In this document: piece after piece, positions 8,583-16,968 of the stretch
How the letters are laid out: each line of letters starts with the position of its first letter
Numbering within the stretch: the stretch's first letter is position 1
From: an uncultured Erythrobacter sp.
Lineage (GTDB): Bacteria > Pseudomonadota > Alphaproteobacteria > Sphingomonadales > Sphingomonadaceae
Reading direction: 5' to 3'
DNA length: 64,000 nt
NCBI GenBank assembly: GCA_947499505.1
Contig: CANMOQ010000001.1
Location: forward strand, 478,037-542,036
The notes under the pieces: generated by a model
Databases searched by the model: none
Told to the model about the DNA's origin: nothing
What the model saw: only the letters and a program-made list of their open reading frames with translations
Position numbers and translations under genes: made by a program

Positions 8583-9641
8583 TCAAGCGGTAAGAACCCC
8601 TTCAATGCCATAGAAGCGCGCCGCATTCCCGGCGTAGAGGGCGGCTTTCTCATCCGCGCTTGCGCCCGCCGTGATCCGCTTGAACGCGTTCCAAAGCACT
8701 GGATAGGTCGCGCCCCAGCGATCAACCGGATAGTTGCTTTCGAACATGGCGCGCTGCGGCCCAAAGGCTTCGATACAGGTCTCGATATAGGGCTTCCACA
8801 TGGCGGCGAGCTCTTCCGATCCGACGCCAGCGGCCGGGCCTTCCTCAGGCATCGCGCAATTGTGCATCGCCAGCCCGCCGAGCTTCACCATCACATTGGG
8901 GCATTTGCCAAGCTCGATGATATTGCTGCGCCAGATGTCGAAGCGCTCTTCGAGCTTGCCTGCGTAGCTCGCAGAACCAAGCGGCGTGCCGCAATGGTCG
9001 AGGCAGATCGGTTGGTCGGGGAAGGCGCGCGCAAGGTCGATCACATCGGGCAATTGCGGCTCCAGGATCCAGGCATCGAAGGTAAGCCCGCGTTTCCCAA
9101 GTTCGGCAAAGCCCGCGCGGAAGCTCGCATCACGGTACAGCTCTGGCGGCGCGTGGAATGGAGGGCCAAGCACATCCGGGTCCGCATCCCAAGCGCCCTG
9201 ATGACGGATGCCCTTGAACCGGCTGCTTGCCCGCGTTCCGCCCGCCTCGATCAGCGCATCCAGCACTGGGCCAGCGCCTTCACCCAGCAGCATGTTGGCA
9301 TGGCCGATGATCCCAGCACAGGCGCGCAGCGGACCGTAGAGCCCGCTGGCCGATTGCGCCGCAACGCCGTTCACAAACTCAACCTCACCGACCGGCTTCA
9401 GGTCTTCACCAAGCGCCGCATTGTAGAACGCGCCGCATTCCATGAAGACAGTGGCGATCACATTGTGGCCAGTTTGCAGGTCGGCATGCAGCTGATCGAA
9501 GGTGTAATACGCCGCATCCACCAGCGTTTCGATGAAGCGATGCCGAGGTTCTGGGAACATCGGCAGCATTGGCCGCAGGTCCCATAGGTGATGATGCGGA
9601 TCGATGATCGGCAGATCGGGCTCAAGTATCGCTTCACTCAT
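8583..9641 (-). CDS. Amidohydrolase family 2 (TIM-barrel metal-dependent hydrolase)
   Basis: Metal-dependent hydrolase of the amidohydrolase_2 family, which includes lactonases and decarboxylases of aromatic or sugar acids. The start MSEAILEPDLPIIDPHHHLWD carries the metal-binding H-x-H near the N-terminus. PICLDHCGTPLG supplies a later conserved His, and MFESNYPVDRWG holds the C-terminal acidic motif (E/D-S-N-x-P). I chose the ATG at 9641 because GGGGAGAGA lies just upstream; the frame extends 38 codons further with no family similarity. It has 352 aa. The actual substrate is unknown. Confidence 0.85.
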   Translation of the reverse strand: MSEAILEPDLPIIDPHHHLWDLRPMLPMFPEPRHRFIETLVDAAYYTFDQLHADLQTGHNVIATVFMECGAFYNAALGEDLKPVGEVEFVNGVAAQSASGLYGPLRACAGIIGHANMLLGEGAGPVLDALIEAGGTRASSRFKGIRHQGAWDADPDVLGPPFHAPPELYRDASFRAGFAELGKRGLTFDAWILEPQLPDVIDLARAFPDQPICLDHCGTPLGSASYAGKLEERFDIWRSNIIELGKCPNVMVKLGGLAMHNCAMPEEGPAAGVGSEELAAMWKPYIETCIEAFGPQRAMFESNYPVDRWGATYPVLWNAFKRITAGASADEKAALYAGNAARFYGIEGVLTA

Positions 9642-9887
9642 TGCATTGTCTCTCCCCTGAGCCTTGGCCCCTTGAGCCTTGGCATAGCCACTCCGTTCGC
9701 CGCACGCAAAGCACGTTTGGAACGGCTGGAACACAGTCTTAGGCCGAAAAACCAATCGATCACAGCGGCGCCATTTGATCGGTTTTTCCGATTAGTCAGC
9801 TGTGCCCGCAGATCGCTCATCAGGCAGGCATAGCGGCCTGGGCACGGGTAGGAAATGACCTGCTCAAGAATGTCTGATTGATCGGTG

Positions 9888-11066
9888 CTATCGATCCAGC
9901 AAGACTTCACCGATTGTACGGTTAAGCTCGGCGGCGCTGCCCGTGTTGCCAAGCGAGACTACCACTCGGCGAGGCGTTTCGGGAGAAGCCGGGCGCGCCA
10001 TGAAAAGCGTGCGATATCCTGCATTGGCGCCCGTGTGCCAGACTTCTGCAATGCCGCCATTGCTATCCGGTGAAAGCATAACGCCAAAGCCATAGTGCGT
10101 GCCCGGCATGAAATCGGTTTCCGCCTCAGGAGTGAGCATAGCCCTCGCAATCCCGGTCGGAATTGCGTTTTCTTCTCCGGCAGCGGCATCAAGCAATGCT
10201 GAGGCGAACCGCGCGTAGTCTTCAGAGGTTGACCATAGGCCTGCGGCGGCTTTTTCTGGATAGACGTGCCAGCTGTCTTCGATGGCGCTGAAAACCCCTT
10301 GTGTGGGAGCAAATCCAGAATCTGCTCCAACCACGGTCAGTGGCGCGATGTCTGCCTCGTTCAGGGGCTGAGCAAATGTGCTTTGCGCCATGCCAAGCGG
10401 GCCGAGTAACAGCTCATCAGCGATTGCCTCGAAGCTCTTGCCAGTGATGTCCTCTGCCCACAATTGCGCGATGGTGTAGCCGCCCCCTGAATAGCGAAAT
10501 TCGCCCGGAACGCCGTCAAACGCCAGTTGAGATTCGAAAATTCGTGGAGGCGCTTCAATGACATCAGCAGTGCTAAGCAGAGCGCTGTCACGAGGATAGC
10601 CGGGATAACCTGATTGCGATGCGCCGGTCGTGTGCGACAGGAGCTGGCGCAGGGTAACGGATCTGTCGCCGCCCTCGAGGGAGGCAATGTCCACTGAGGT
10701 GATCTGTCCGCGTATGTCATCGTCTAAGCCGAAGCCTTGCTGCTCAGCGAGGATCAGAATGACGGTGGCAGCGACCGCTTTAGAAAGGCTGGCGACCTGC
10801 ATCAGGCCGCCTTGTTTGGCGCGTCCGAAATAGTGGCTTTGCGGTTCTTGTCCGGCTTCGAGCACAGTCACACTGAGCGCTGTAACACCGAGATTTTCCG
10901 CTTCGGCGGCGATGAGCTCTTGAATGCCTTCCGGCTCAGCATCAGTGAGTTTTTGCTCAAATGCAGGATCGAGCGAAGGCTCGAAATAGCTCGCGATGCC
11001 GAGACCCGCAGCGGGCAGGAGGATGACTGCGAGCAATCCCGCAACCACAATCTTCCATTTCGACAT
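9888..11066 (-). CDS. Serine hydrolase, class C beta-lactamase-like family
   Basis: Exported serine hydrolase of the beta-lactamase/transpeptidase-like (family S12) group. An N-terminal hydrophobic segment (about 6-26) suggests a membrane anchor or signal. The S-x-x-K nucleophile motif is SLSK at 93-96. A YSG triad at about 192-194 stands where Y-x-N is usual, and HTG in EVWHTGANAGY serves as the third motif. It has 392 aa. Members hydrolyse esters, peptides or D-amino-acid amides, so resistance function should not be assumed. It is downstream of leuA on the same strand with a 27-base gap. Confidence 0.85.
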   Translation of the reverse strand: MSKWKIVVAGLLAVILLPAAGLGIASYFEPSLDPAFEQKLTDAEPEGIQELIAAEAENLGVTALSVTVLEAGQEPQSHYFGRAKQGGLMQVASLSKAVAATVILILAEQQGFGLDDDIRGQITSVDIASLEGGDRSVTLRQLLSHTTGASQSGYPGYPRDSALLSTADVIEAPPRIFESQLAFDGVPGEFRYSGGGYTIAQLWAEDITGKSFEAIADELLLGPLGMAQSTFAQPLNEADIAPLTVVGADSGFAPTQGVFSAIEDSWHVYPEKAAAGLWSTSEDYARFASALLDAAAGEENAIPTGIARAMLTPEAETDFMPGTHYGFGVMLSPDSNGGIAEVWHTGANAGYRTLFMARPASPETPRRVVVSLGNTGSAAELNRTIGEVLLDR

Positions 11067-11093
11067 TGCGTTCCCCCCGCGTGCTAGTGAGCC

Positions 11094-12767
11094 TTACTTC
11101 AATGCCGAATTCGCCGCGCTTAGCACAGCGCGCACGCTGGCGGTCGCAATGTCCTCGTCGATGCCAACGCCCCAAATGGTGCGTCCGCCGCTCTCGCATT
11201 GGAGGTAAGCGGCAGCGCGGGCATCGCGGCCAGAACCCAGCGCATGCTCGGTGTAGTCGAGCACTTTGAGGTCCAGGCCAAAGTTCTCCTCCAGTGTGGT
11301 GAGCACGCTGGAGATGAGACCATTGCCGCGCCCGCTGACGCTTTGCTCTTGTCCGGCAACGGTGATGGTTCCGGCAAAGATCCGTGTGCCATCGCCGGTG
11401 CGGCTTTCCTCATAGCGCACGAGCTGGAAATGCTTATTGGCGGTCTGCACATGATAGGCGGCCTTGAACGCCTCCCAAATGTCGGCTGCGTTCAGTTCAC
11501 GGCCCAGCTCGTCGGCCATGTTTTGCACGTGACTGCTGAAATCGGCCTGCATTTTCTTGGGCAGTTTGAGGCCCTGGTCTTGCTCCAGTACCCAGGCGAA
11601 CCCGCCTTTGCCGCTTTGCGAATTGACGCGAATAACCGCCTCGTAATTGCGGCCCAGATCAGCGGGGTCGATCGGCAGATAGGGGACCCGCCAGCTTTCA
11701 TCGTTTTGCGTGCCGCGCGCTTCGAAGCCCTTCTTGATCGCGTCCTGATGGCTGCCAGAAAAGGCGGTGAAGACCAGTTCGCCGCCATAGGGGTGGCGTT
11801 CGTGGACAGGCAGATCGTTGCAATATTCCACTGTCTCGATCACGCGATCGATGTCGGAGAAATCGAGTCCGGGATCGATGCCCTGCGTGTACATATTGAG
11901 CGCGACGGTGACGAGGCAGCAATTGCCGGTCCGCTCGCCATTGCCGAACAAACAGCCCTCGACCCGGTCCGCGCCCGCCATCAATCCCAGCTCTGCCGCC
12001 GCCACGCCGGTGCCGCGGTCATTGTGAGTGTGCAGGCTGATCACCGCGCTGTCGCGGTTCGGCAGATTGCGGCAGAAATATTCGATCTGATCGGCGTAAA
12101 TATTGGGCGTTGCCGCCTCAACCGTGGCGGGCAGGTTGAGGATGATCGGCTTGTCCGGCGTGGGCGAGAGCACACCCATCACCGCCTCACACACCTCAAT
12201 GCTGAAATCCAATTCGGCGGTAGAGAATGTCTCCGGCGAATATTCGAAGTGCCAGTCGGTATCGGGCCGCGCGCCTGCTTCGTCGCGCATCACCTTAGCC
12301 CCGGCGATGGCGATTTCGCGCACTTCGTCTTTCGACATGCGGAACACGATATCGCGCCATGCGGGCGAGACAGCGTTGTAGAGGTGGACAATCGCCGCGC
12401 GCGCTCCGGAAAGGCTTTCAAACGAGGTGCGGATCAAATCCTCGCGGCTTTGCGTCAGCACCTGGACCAGCACGTCTTCGGGAATGCGGTCTGACTTTAC
12501 CAAGCCAGAGATGAAGTCGAACTCGGTCGCGCCCGCGCTGGGAAAGCCGACCTCAATCTCGTTTACCCCAACTTCAATCAGCAGATCGAAAAAGCGGTTC
12601 TTCTTCACTGCATCCATGGGATCGATGATCGACTGATTGCCATCGCGCAGATCGGTGGAAAGCCACCGCGGCGGCGCGGTGATCTGCTGCGCAGGCCATT
12701 GCCGGTCGGGCAAATTGATCTGCGGGAAGGGGCGGTATTTTCGCGAAGGCTGGTTGAGCATGGGCAT
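11094..12767 (-). CDS. leuA: 2-isopropylmalate synthase
   Basis: First committed enzyme of leucine synthesis: acetyl-CoA plus 2-oxoisovalerate gives 2-isopropylmalate. The long form (557 aa, LeuA type 2) is seen. The HMGL-like barrel begins with WLSTDLRDGNQSIIDPM, the metal ligands lie in SLHTHNDRGTGVAAAE, and GCLFGNGERTGN is conserved. A C-terminal leucine-sensing dimer domain runs from about 440 to the end. It has a long 5' region with a hairpin (12845-12899) and no close upstream gene. The ilv genes of the same pathway lie about 5 kb away. Confidence 0.95.
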   Translation of the reverse strand: MPMLNQPSRKYRPFPQINLPDRQWPAQQITAPPRWLSTDLRDGNQSIIDPMDAVKKNRFFDLLIEVGVNEIEVGFPSAGATEFDFISGLVKSDRIPEDVLVQVLTQSREDLIRTSFESLSGARAAIVHLYNAVSPAWRDIVFRMSKDEVREIAIAGAKVMRDEAGARPDTDWHFEYSPETFSTAELDFSIEVCEAVMGVLSPTPDKPIILNLPATVEAATPNIYADQIEYFCRNLPNRDSAVISLHTHNDRGTGVAAAELGLMAGADRVEGCLFGNGERTGNCCLVTVALNMYTQGIDPGLDFSDIDRVIETVEYCNDLPVHERHPYGGELVFTAFSGSHQDAIKKGFEARGTQNDESWRVPYLPIDPADLGRNYEAVIRVNSQSGKGGFAWVLEQDQGLKLPKKMQADFSSHVQNMADELGRELNAADIWEAFKAAYHVQTANKHFQLVRYEESRTGDGTRIFAGTITVAGQEQSVSGRGNGLISSVLTTLEENFGLDLKVLDYTEHALGSGRDARAAAYLQCESGGRTIWGVGIDEDIATASVRAVLSAANSALK

Positions 12768-13072
12768 GATGGCGCGGCTTTCGTGTGCTTGTGAGTGCCG
12801 TTGGGCAGCTGAATTTTACGACTGTTGGCGGGTTTGCTTGGCTTCCCTTGGGCGCTGCGCATGCCCGGCCGGGAGCATACGTCAGGTCACGCCCAAGGGC
12901 GCGTAAGTCGTAGGAGTAGCTGCGTGCGTGTTCGCGTCATGCTTAACTGCATCGCGCAGAATGGCGCGCAAGGCAAGTATCAAGGAATTTTCTCATAGCT
13001 GTAACCGATGGTTGCATGCGTGCGAACTGGAGGGCATCGTGCCGACAAGGCAATCAATAGGAGAACCCCCCA
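12768..13072. other. Intergenic region between leuA and the first YHS gene
   Basis: About 305 bases separate the divergent leuA and the rightward YHS gene. It holds a long hairpin (12845-12899), and AATAGGAGAACCCCCC directly before the YHS start gives a good ribosome binding site. I found no convincing promoter boxes or leader peptide rich in Leu codons, and no tRNA or riboswitch-like fold I can name. Confidence 0.5.
12845..12899 (-). promoter_or_regulatory. Long hairpin in the presumed 5' leader of leuA
   Basis: CCCTTGGGCG (12845-12854) pairs exactly with CGCCCAAGGG (12890-12899). Inside it lies the palindrome CCCGGCCGGG. Together they form a nested stem 78 bases upstream of the leuA start. 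It could be an attenuator or mRNA-stability element, or a chance cruciform; there is no T run, so it is not an obvious terminator. Confidence 0.4.
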
Positions 13073-13618
13073 ATGCGTAAATCACTATTTGCAATCGCCT
13101 TAATGGCGACTGTCGCCGCCTGCGGCGCGCCAGCTGAAGAAGCTCAAACCCTTGACGTTGCAGAAGCAACCGAGAACGCTGGCCTGTTCGCTGATCTCGG
13201 CGGTGAAGCAGCAAACCCAATCCACACTGCGGCCAAGGGCGATACCCTGGCTGTGAGCGGCTATGACACCGTCAGCTATTTCGAAGGCGACGGCGTTCCC
13301 GTTGAGGGCTCAGAAGAATTCACTGTCCGCTACGAAGGCTATGACTATCGTTTCGCCAGCGCGGAAAACGCTGAGAAGTTTAAGGCAGAGCCAGCCAAAT
13401 ATGCACCGGCCTATGGCGGATATTGTGCTTGGGCGATTGGCGCGAACGATGCGCTCGCACCGGGTGACCCCAACGTCTATGAAATCGTTGATGGCAAGCT
13501 GTACTTGAACTTCAACGAGAGCGTTCAAGAGAATTGGCAGAAAGACATCCCAGGCTTCATCGAAGCTGGCGATGTGAACTACCCAACTCACTCAGCGGAT
13601 GAGCACTTCACCGACTAA
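13073..13618 (+). CDS. YHS-domain lipoprotein, paralogue 1
   Basis: Predicted lipoprotein with signal MRKSLFAIALMATVAACG, where AACG is the lipobox. The rest is a YHS-type domain, with SGYDTVSYFEGDGVPVEGS and the hallmark YGGYCAWAIGANDALAPGDP. This matches the group annotated as YHS-domain (seleno)proteins, where the Cys of GGYC is selenocysteine in some members (family knowledge). The YHS fold is linked to metal binding, for example at the ends of copper ATPases. It has 181 aa. A close paralogue lies at 16416. A terminator follows. Confidence 0.85.
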   Translation: MRKSLFAIALMATVAACGAPAEEAQTLDVAEATENAGLFADLGGEAANPIHTAAKGDTLAVSGYDTVSYFEGDGVPVEGSEEFTVRYEGYDYRFASAENAEKFKAEPAKYAPAYGGYCAWAIGANDALAPGDPNVYEIVDGKLYLNFNESVQENWQKDIPGFIEAGDVNYPTHSADEHFTD

Positions 13619-13640
13619 GCGAGATAATCTCGAACATTTC

Positions 13641-13674
13641 AAAGCCCCGTCGGAGCGATCCGGCGGGGTTTTTG
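13641..13674 (+). terminator. Rho-independent terminator after the first YHS gene
   Basis: GCCCCGTCGG (with loop AGCGAT) pairs with CCGGCGGGG, one G-U type step, and is followed by TTTTTGTTTG. It lies 22 bases after the YHS stop. Confidence 0.8.
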
Positions 13675-13750
13675 TTTGTGGTTTGGAGTTTTCTCGGCCT
13701 TGGTCAGCCTGCAAGGATTTCTCATGCCGGACAGGCTTACCGGGCAAAAA

Positions 13751-14263
13751 TCACCCGCAACGCGCGTCGCGGATTACTCCGGTGTTGTCGATCATCACAT
13801 TGAGGCGCGATGAGGTGGGATCCGGATTGATGAAGGTCGAGCCGGGAATCACGAAGCGCACTTCGTTTTGCGATCCGACCGCGGCGACGATTTCTGCCCG
13901 CGTTGATTGATCGGCGTTTCGCCCAAGGAATGGCGCAACCGCTGGCGCACCGCAGATGGAGGCATTTGGATCGTTGGCGGTGCCGGGGACAGACGGCCCG
14001 CCGGTGCCGCTGACTGGTTCGGAATAGGTGATGCTCGGCTGGATCGATGCCTTTGCAGGTGCTGCGCCATTTTCGCCGTCGGCTGCTGCACTGGCCTCCG
14101 CATCGCCCGTTGCTTCATCGCTCGCGGCGGGAGGGGCAGGCGGTCCCTTAATCCGCGCGGCAAATTCATCGGCTTGGCTCGCGCCCTGATTTGGCTCCGA
14201 CGCGCCGCACGCCGCAATCACCAGCGTGGATGCCGTCAGAATTGCAAACCTTAGCTTTGTCAT
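13751..14263 (-). CDS. Lipoprotein with C-terminal I78-type peptidase inhibitor domain
   Basis: Predicted outer-membrane or periplasmic lipoprotein: MTKLRFAILTASTLVIAACG has a lipobox AACG. An Ala/Glu-rich linker (about 20-95) leads to a compact C-terminal domain beginning CGAPAVAPFLGR. It ends RLNVMIDNTGVIRDARCG, with the paired cysteines and the VIPGS-to-RLNV pattern of the I78 (elastase inhibitor) family. Such proteins inhibit serine peptidases of the subtilisin/elastase type. It has 170 aa. It is convergent with the first YHS gene. The domain call is by eye and fairly firm. Confidence 0.7.
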   Translation of the reverse strand: MTKLRFAILTASTLVIAACGASEPNQGASQADEFAARIKGPPAPPAASDEATGDAEASAAADGENGAAPAKASIQPSITYSEPVSGTGGPSVPGTANDPNASICGAPAVAPFLGRNADQSTRAEIVAAVGSQNEVRFVIPGSTFINPDPTSSRLNVMIDNTGVIRDARCG

Positions 14264-14359
14264 GATCGGCCTTATTGATTTTACATATTCTCGCCTGTGC
14301 TCAGGCGCGTTTGACGTTTCGGTTTCGTGACAGGCTGCAATCCGCCGGTCAATGCGCCG

Positions 14360-15508
14360 CTATCTCCAGCGCAGGCGATCCTCTGTCAACTGATCCACAC
14401 TGGTCACACCCATCAGGCGCATGCCGCGCTCAATCTCATCCTTTAGAATGCCGATCGCGCGCTCGGTCCCGTCTTGCCCGGCTGCCGCCAGCGCATAAAG
14501 ATACAGCCGCCCGCCAGATGCCGCACTCGCGCCCGCGCAAACGGCCTTCAACGCATGGGTTCCGCGCCGAACGCCGCCATCGCAGATGATCTCGATCTCA
14601 CCGCCAACCGCATCCACGATCTCGCGCAATTGATCGAAGGGGGCGCGGCTGCCATCCAATTGCCGCCCGCCGTGGTTGGAAATCATGATCGCGTCAGCCC
14701 CGATCTCAACCGCACGCTGGGCGTCCCCAGCGCTCATCACGCCTTTCAGCACAAATTTTCCGCCCCAATCGCTGCGGATGCTGGCCGCGGTGTCCCAATC
14801 CATCGAAGTGTCGAGCATGGTGTTGAAATATTCGGCAATGCTTACCGCTTTGCTCGATCCCTCGCCCACATGCGTGTCGAGATTGGGCAGCGCAAACTTT
14901 TCGCGCAGCAGATAATCCAGTGTCCAGCGCGGGCGCGTTGCATAGCTCCAAATGCTGGCCGGGGTGAAGCGGGGCGGGGTGGTGAAGCCGCTGCGCAGGC
15001 ACCGTTCGCGCTTGCCCGATACAATGGTATCCACCGTCAGCGCCAGCGCATCAAAGCCGGAGGCCTGACAGCGCTGGATCATGCTGGCGTTGAGGCCTTT
15101 GTCTTTATGGACATAGAGCTGGAACAGCTTGGGTCCGCGGGTCAGCGCGGCGATGTCTTCAATGCTGCGCGTCGCTAGGCTGGAGATGCCAAACCACAGA
15201 CCGTATTTCTCCGCCGCCTTTGCGACCGCCGTCTCGCCCTGCCAATGAAAGGCGCGCTGCACGGCGGTGGGCGAAAGCATCAGCGGCAGTGCCGATTTGC
15301 GGCCCAGCAGAGTGCAGCTGGTATCGATTTCTTCAACCCCGGCGAGCACATCGGGCACGAGATCGCAGGCATCATAGGCGCTGGTGTTGCGCGCCTTGGT
15401 CAGCTCATCATCGGCGGCGCCATCAATGTAATCGAACACGGGGAAGGGCAGACGCGCCTTCGCCAGCTTTCGAAAGTCATCGATATTATGACAATCAGAC
15501 AGCCGCAT
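14360..15508 (-). CDS. lldD: FMN-dependent alpha-hydroxy-acid (L-lactate-type) dehydrogenase
   Basis: TIM-barrel flavoenzyme oxidising L-lactate or a similar 2-hydroxy acid to the 2-oxo acid, probably feeding the respiratory chain. It opens MRLSDCHNIDDFRKLAKARL and contains the FMN and substrate motifs. These include LMLSPTAVQRAFH, LTVDTIVSGKRERCLRSGF and the catalytic-His block ISNHGGRQLDGSRAP, followed by ICDGGVRRGTHALKAV. The family length (about 380 aa) matches. The ATG at 15508 overlaps the stop of the upstream DUF4329 gene as TAATG, so the two are translationally coupled. Lactate is inferred; other hydroxy acids are possible. Confidence 0.85.
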   Translation of the reverse strand: MRLSDCHNIDDFRKLAKARLPFPVFDYIDGAADDELTKARNTSAYDACDLVPDVLAGVEEIDTSCTLLGRKSALPLMLSPTAVQRAFHWQGETAVAKAAEKYGLWFGISSLATRSIEDIAALTRGPKLFQLYVHKDKGLNASMIQRCQASGFDALALTVDTIVSGKRERCLRSGFTTPPRFTPASIWSYATRPRWTLDYLLREKFALPNLDTHVGEGSSKAVSIAEYFNTMLDTSMDWDTAASIRSDWGGKFVLKGVMSAGDAQRAVEIGADAIMISNHGGRQLDGSRAPFDQLREIVDAVGGEIEIICDGGVRRGTHALKAVCAGASAASGGRLYLYALAAAGQDGTERAIGILKDEIERGMRLMGVTSVDQLTEDRLRWR

Positions 15509-16113
15509 TAGCAATCAAGGCTCTCATAACTCTGCCGCCGATTAAGCTCCCACACGGTGTAGCTTTCCGCCGGTTGGGCCGCGTCACAGCGGACATAATT
15601 GGGATCGGCAGGCAGGCAGCTTTCACCGCAGATCATTTCGGTCGCCTCTTCCTGCCAGTCAATATGCCACATGCGGCCGCCCGGCGTCGAAACATAGCCG
15701 TCGATGCGGTCAGCAATGTCGCCTTCCAGATCAATGGTGGAGGGCACCTCGCTGTCATACTCATCATTATAGCTGCCGTGGGTGTGGAACGATGCGACCG
15801 CGAATTTCTCTGGATTTGACACCCATTGAAAGCTGCAGGTCGCGGCATCGCCTTCAAAGATGTCGGAGATGCTCAACTGCCCGTCTTCATCTTCCAGCAT
15901 CAGCCCGCACAGCTCGCGCTTTTCTTCAAACGATCGGCGCTGCAGTTTGGCGAGGGTGGATTTGGCCAGCGAGTCGAGCTGTTCCTGCGACGCAGTTGGC
16001 TCGCGAACCGTGTATGGCCCACGGAATGTATCGGTCGCGGTGCCGAAAACAACCACGAACCAGGCGATGCCGCATGCCGCATAGGCGAGGTGAAGGGGTT
16101 TTGGCATGCGCAT
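15508..16113 (-). CDS. DUF4329-type JAMM-like secreted protein
   Basis: A 201-aa protein with a hydrophobic N-terminus (LHLAYAACGIAWFVVVFG) that anchors or exports it. The core ASFHTHGSYNDEYDSEVPST followed by ID gives H-x-H, about 11 residues, then S-x(2)-D. That spacing resembles a JAMM/MPN metallopeptidase site and DUF4329 proteins. A C-terminal pair of Cys (GESCLPADPNYVRC) may form a disulphide. Catalysis is not shown. It reads into lldD through a TAATG overlap. Confidence 0.6.
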   Translation of the reverse strand: MRMPKPLHLAYAACGIAWFVVVFGTATDTFRGPYTVREPTASQEQLDSLAKSTLAKLQRRSFEEKRELCGLMLEDEDGQLSISDIFEGDAATCSFQWVSNPEKFAVASFHTHGSYNDEYDSEVPSTIDLEGDIADRIDGYVSTPGGRMWHIDWQEEATEMICGESCLPADPNYVRCDAAQPAESYTVWELNRRQSYESLDC

Positions 16114-16415
16114 TGTTACCCCTTCAGTGACGGCTCAACTTCTCTTTGTCTAGCAGGGCTTTGCTGCGCGCCGCGCGCAATATTCTTTGGCCACCGCACC
16201 ACCGGATTTCGAAAAATTTCAATTTTTTTTGCGGTTGGTGAAACCAAACGTCGAACCTTCGCGAACTCCATTATGTGCGCGGCCACTGGGCCAAACATCA
16301 GATGCCAGAAAACGAACCGATCCCCCCCTTGCGGTTCAATTTTTGACCCTCCCTGTCCCTTTCCCTGGCTCTGAGCCCGGTGGCCGCGGCACAAAGTTAG
16401 TTTTGGAGAACCCCG
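16114..16415. other. Intergenic region between DUF4329 and the second YHS gene
   Basis: 302 bases between divergent genes, AT-richer near 16200-16240 (a run of eight T). The rightward YHS start has TTTTGGAGAACCCCG just upstream. A long minus-strand open frame across here is the shadow of the YHS gene. I see no repeat, RNA gene or clear promoter boxes. Confidence 0.5.
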
Positions 16416-16892
16416 ATGAAGTTCAAATATCTCGCAATCGCAGCAGCTTTTGCCGCTCCCCTCGCAATCGCAATTCCAGCCCAAGCAGACGGCGGCATCT
16501 TTGTCGGTGTCGAAGGTCAAAGCATCGCAGTTAGCGGCTATGACACGGTCAGCTATTTCCAAGGAAACGGCGTTCCAGTGAAGGGCGATGCGCGTTTCAC
16601 GGTCAAGCATGACGGCGCAGAATGGCACTTTTCCAGCCAAGCCAATGCCGACACGTTCAAAGAAAACCCTGACGCGTTCGCTCCTCAATATGGCGGCCAC
16701 TGCGCCTGGGCAATGAGCCGCGGCTCGCTCGCACCGGGTGACCCCACGCTCTACAAAATTGAAGGGGGGAAGCTCTACCTCAACTTCAATCGCGATGTTC
16801 AGCAAACATGGCTGAGCGATATCACTGGCTTCATTGCCAAGTCTGATCCGGCTTGGGCCAAAATCCCTGAGGGCCAGCGCTTCGGCGACTGA
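16416..16892 (+). CDS. YHS-domain exported protein, paralogue 2
   Basis: A 158-aa periplasmic protein with a cleavable signal (MKFKYLAIAAAFAAPLAIAI then PAQA). It shares the motif SGYDTVSYFQGNGVPVKG with the paralogue at 13073. The Cys motif reads YGGHCAWAMSRGSLAPGDPT, and GKLYLNFNRDVQQTW follows. The Cys aligns with the Sec position of selenoprotein family members. It is the first gene of a rightward trio with the Cys-rich repeat protein (76 bases on) and the His-rich protein, suggesting a shared job, possibly metal handling. Confidence 0.85.
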   Translation: MKFKYLAIAAAFAAPLAIAIPAQADGGIFVGVEGQSIAVSGYDTVSYFQGNGVPVKGDARFTVKHDGAEWHFSSQANADTFKENPDAFAPQYGGHCAWAMSRGSLAPGDPTLYKIEGGKLYLNFNRDVQQTWLSDITGFIAKSDPAWAKIPEGQRFGD

Positions 16893-16968
16893 TCCAGCCG
16901 GGACACGCAACCTCCCACCCGCACGATAACTACCCCCTAAATACCCCCCAAAGAAGGAATACCCTACA

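Noticed and set aside
9888..11066. Beta-lactamase resistance gene
   Set aside because: SLSK and YSG fit the broad S12 family; the YxN motif is YSG and nothing specifies beta-lactam activity.
11199..12494. 431-codon plus-strand frame opposite leuA
   Set aside because: Antisense of leuA; no motif.
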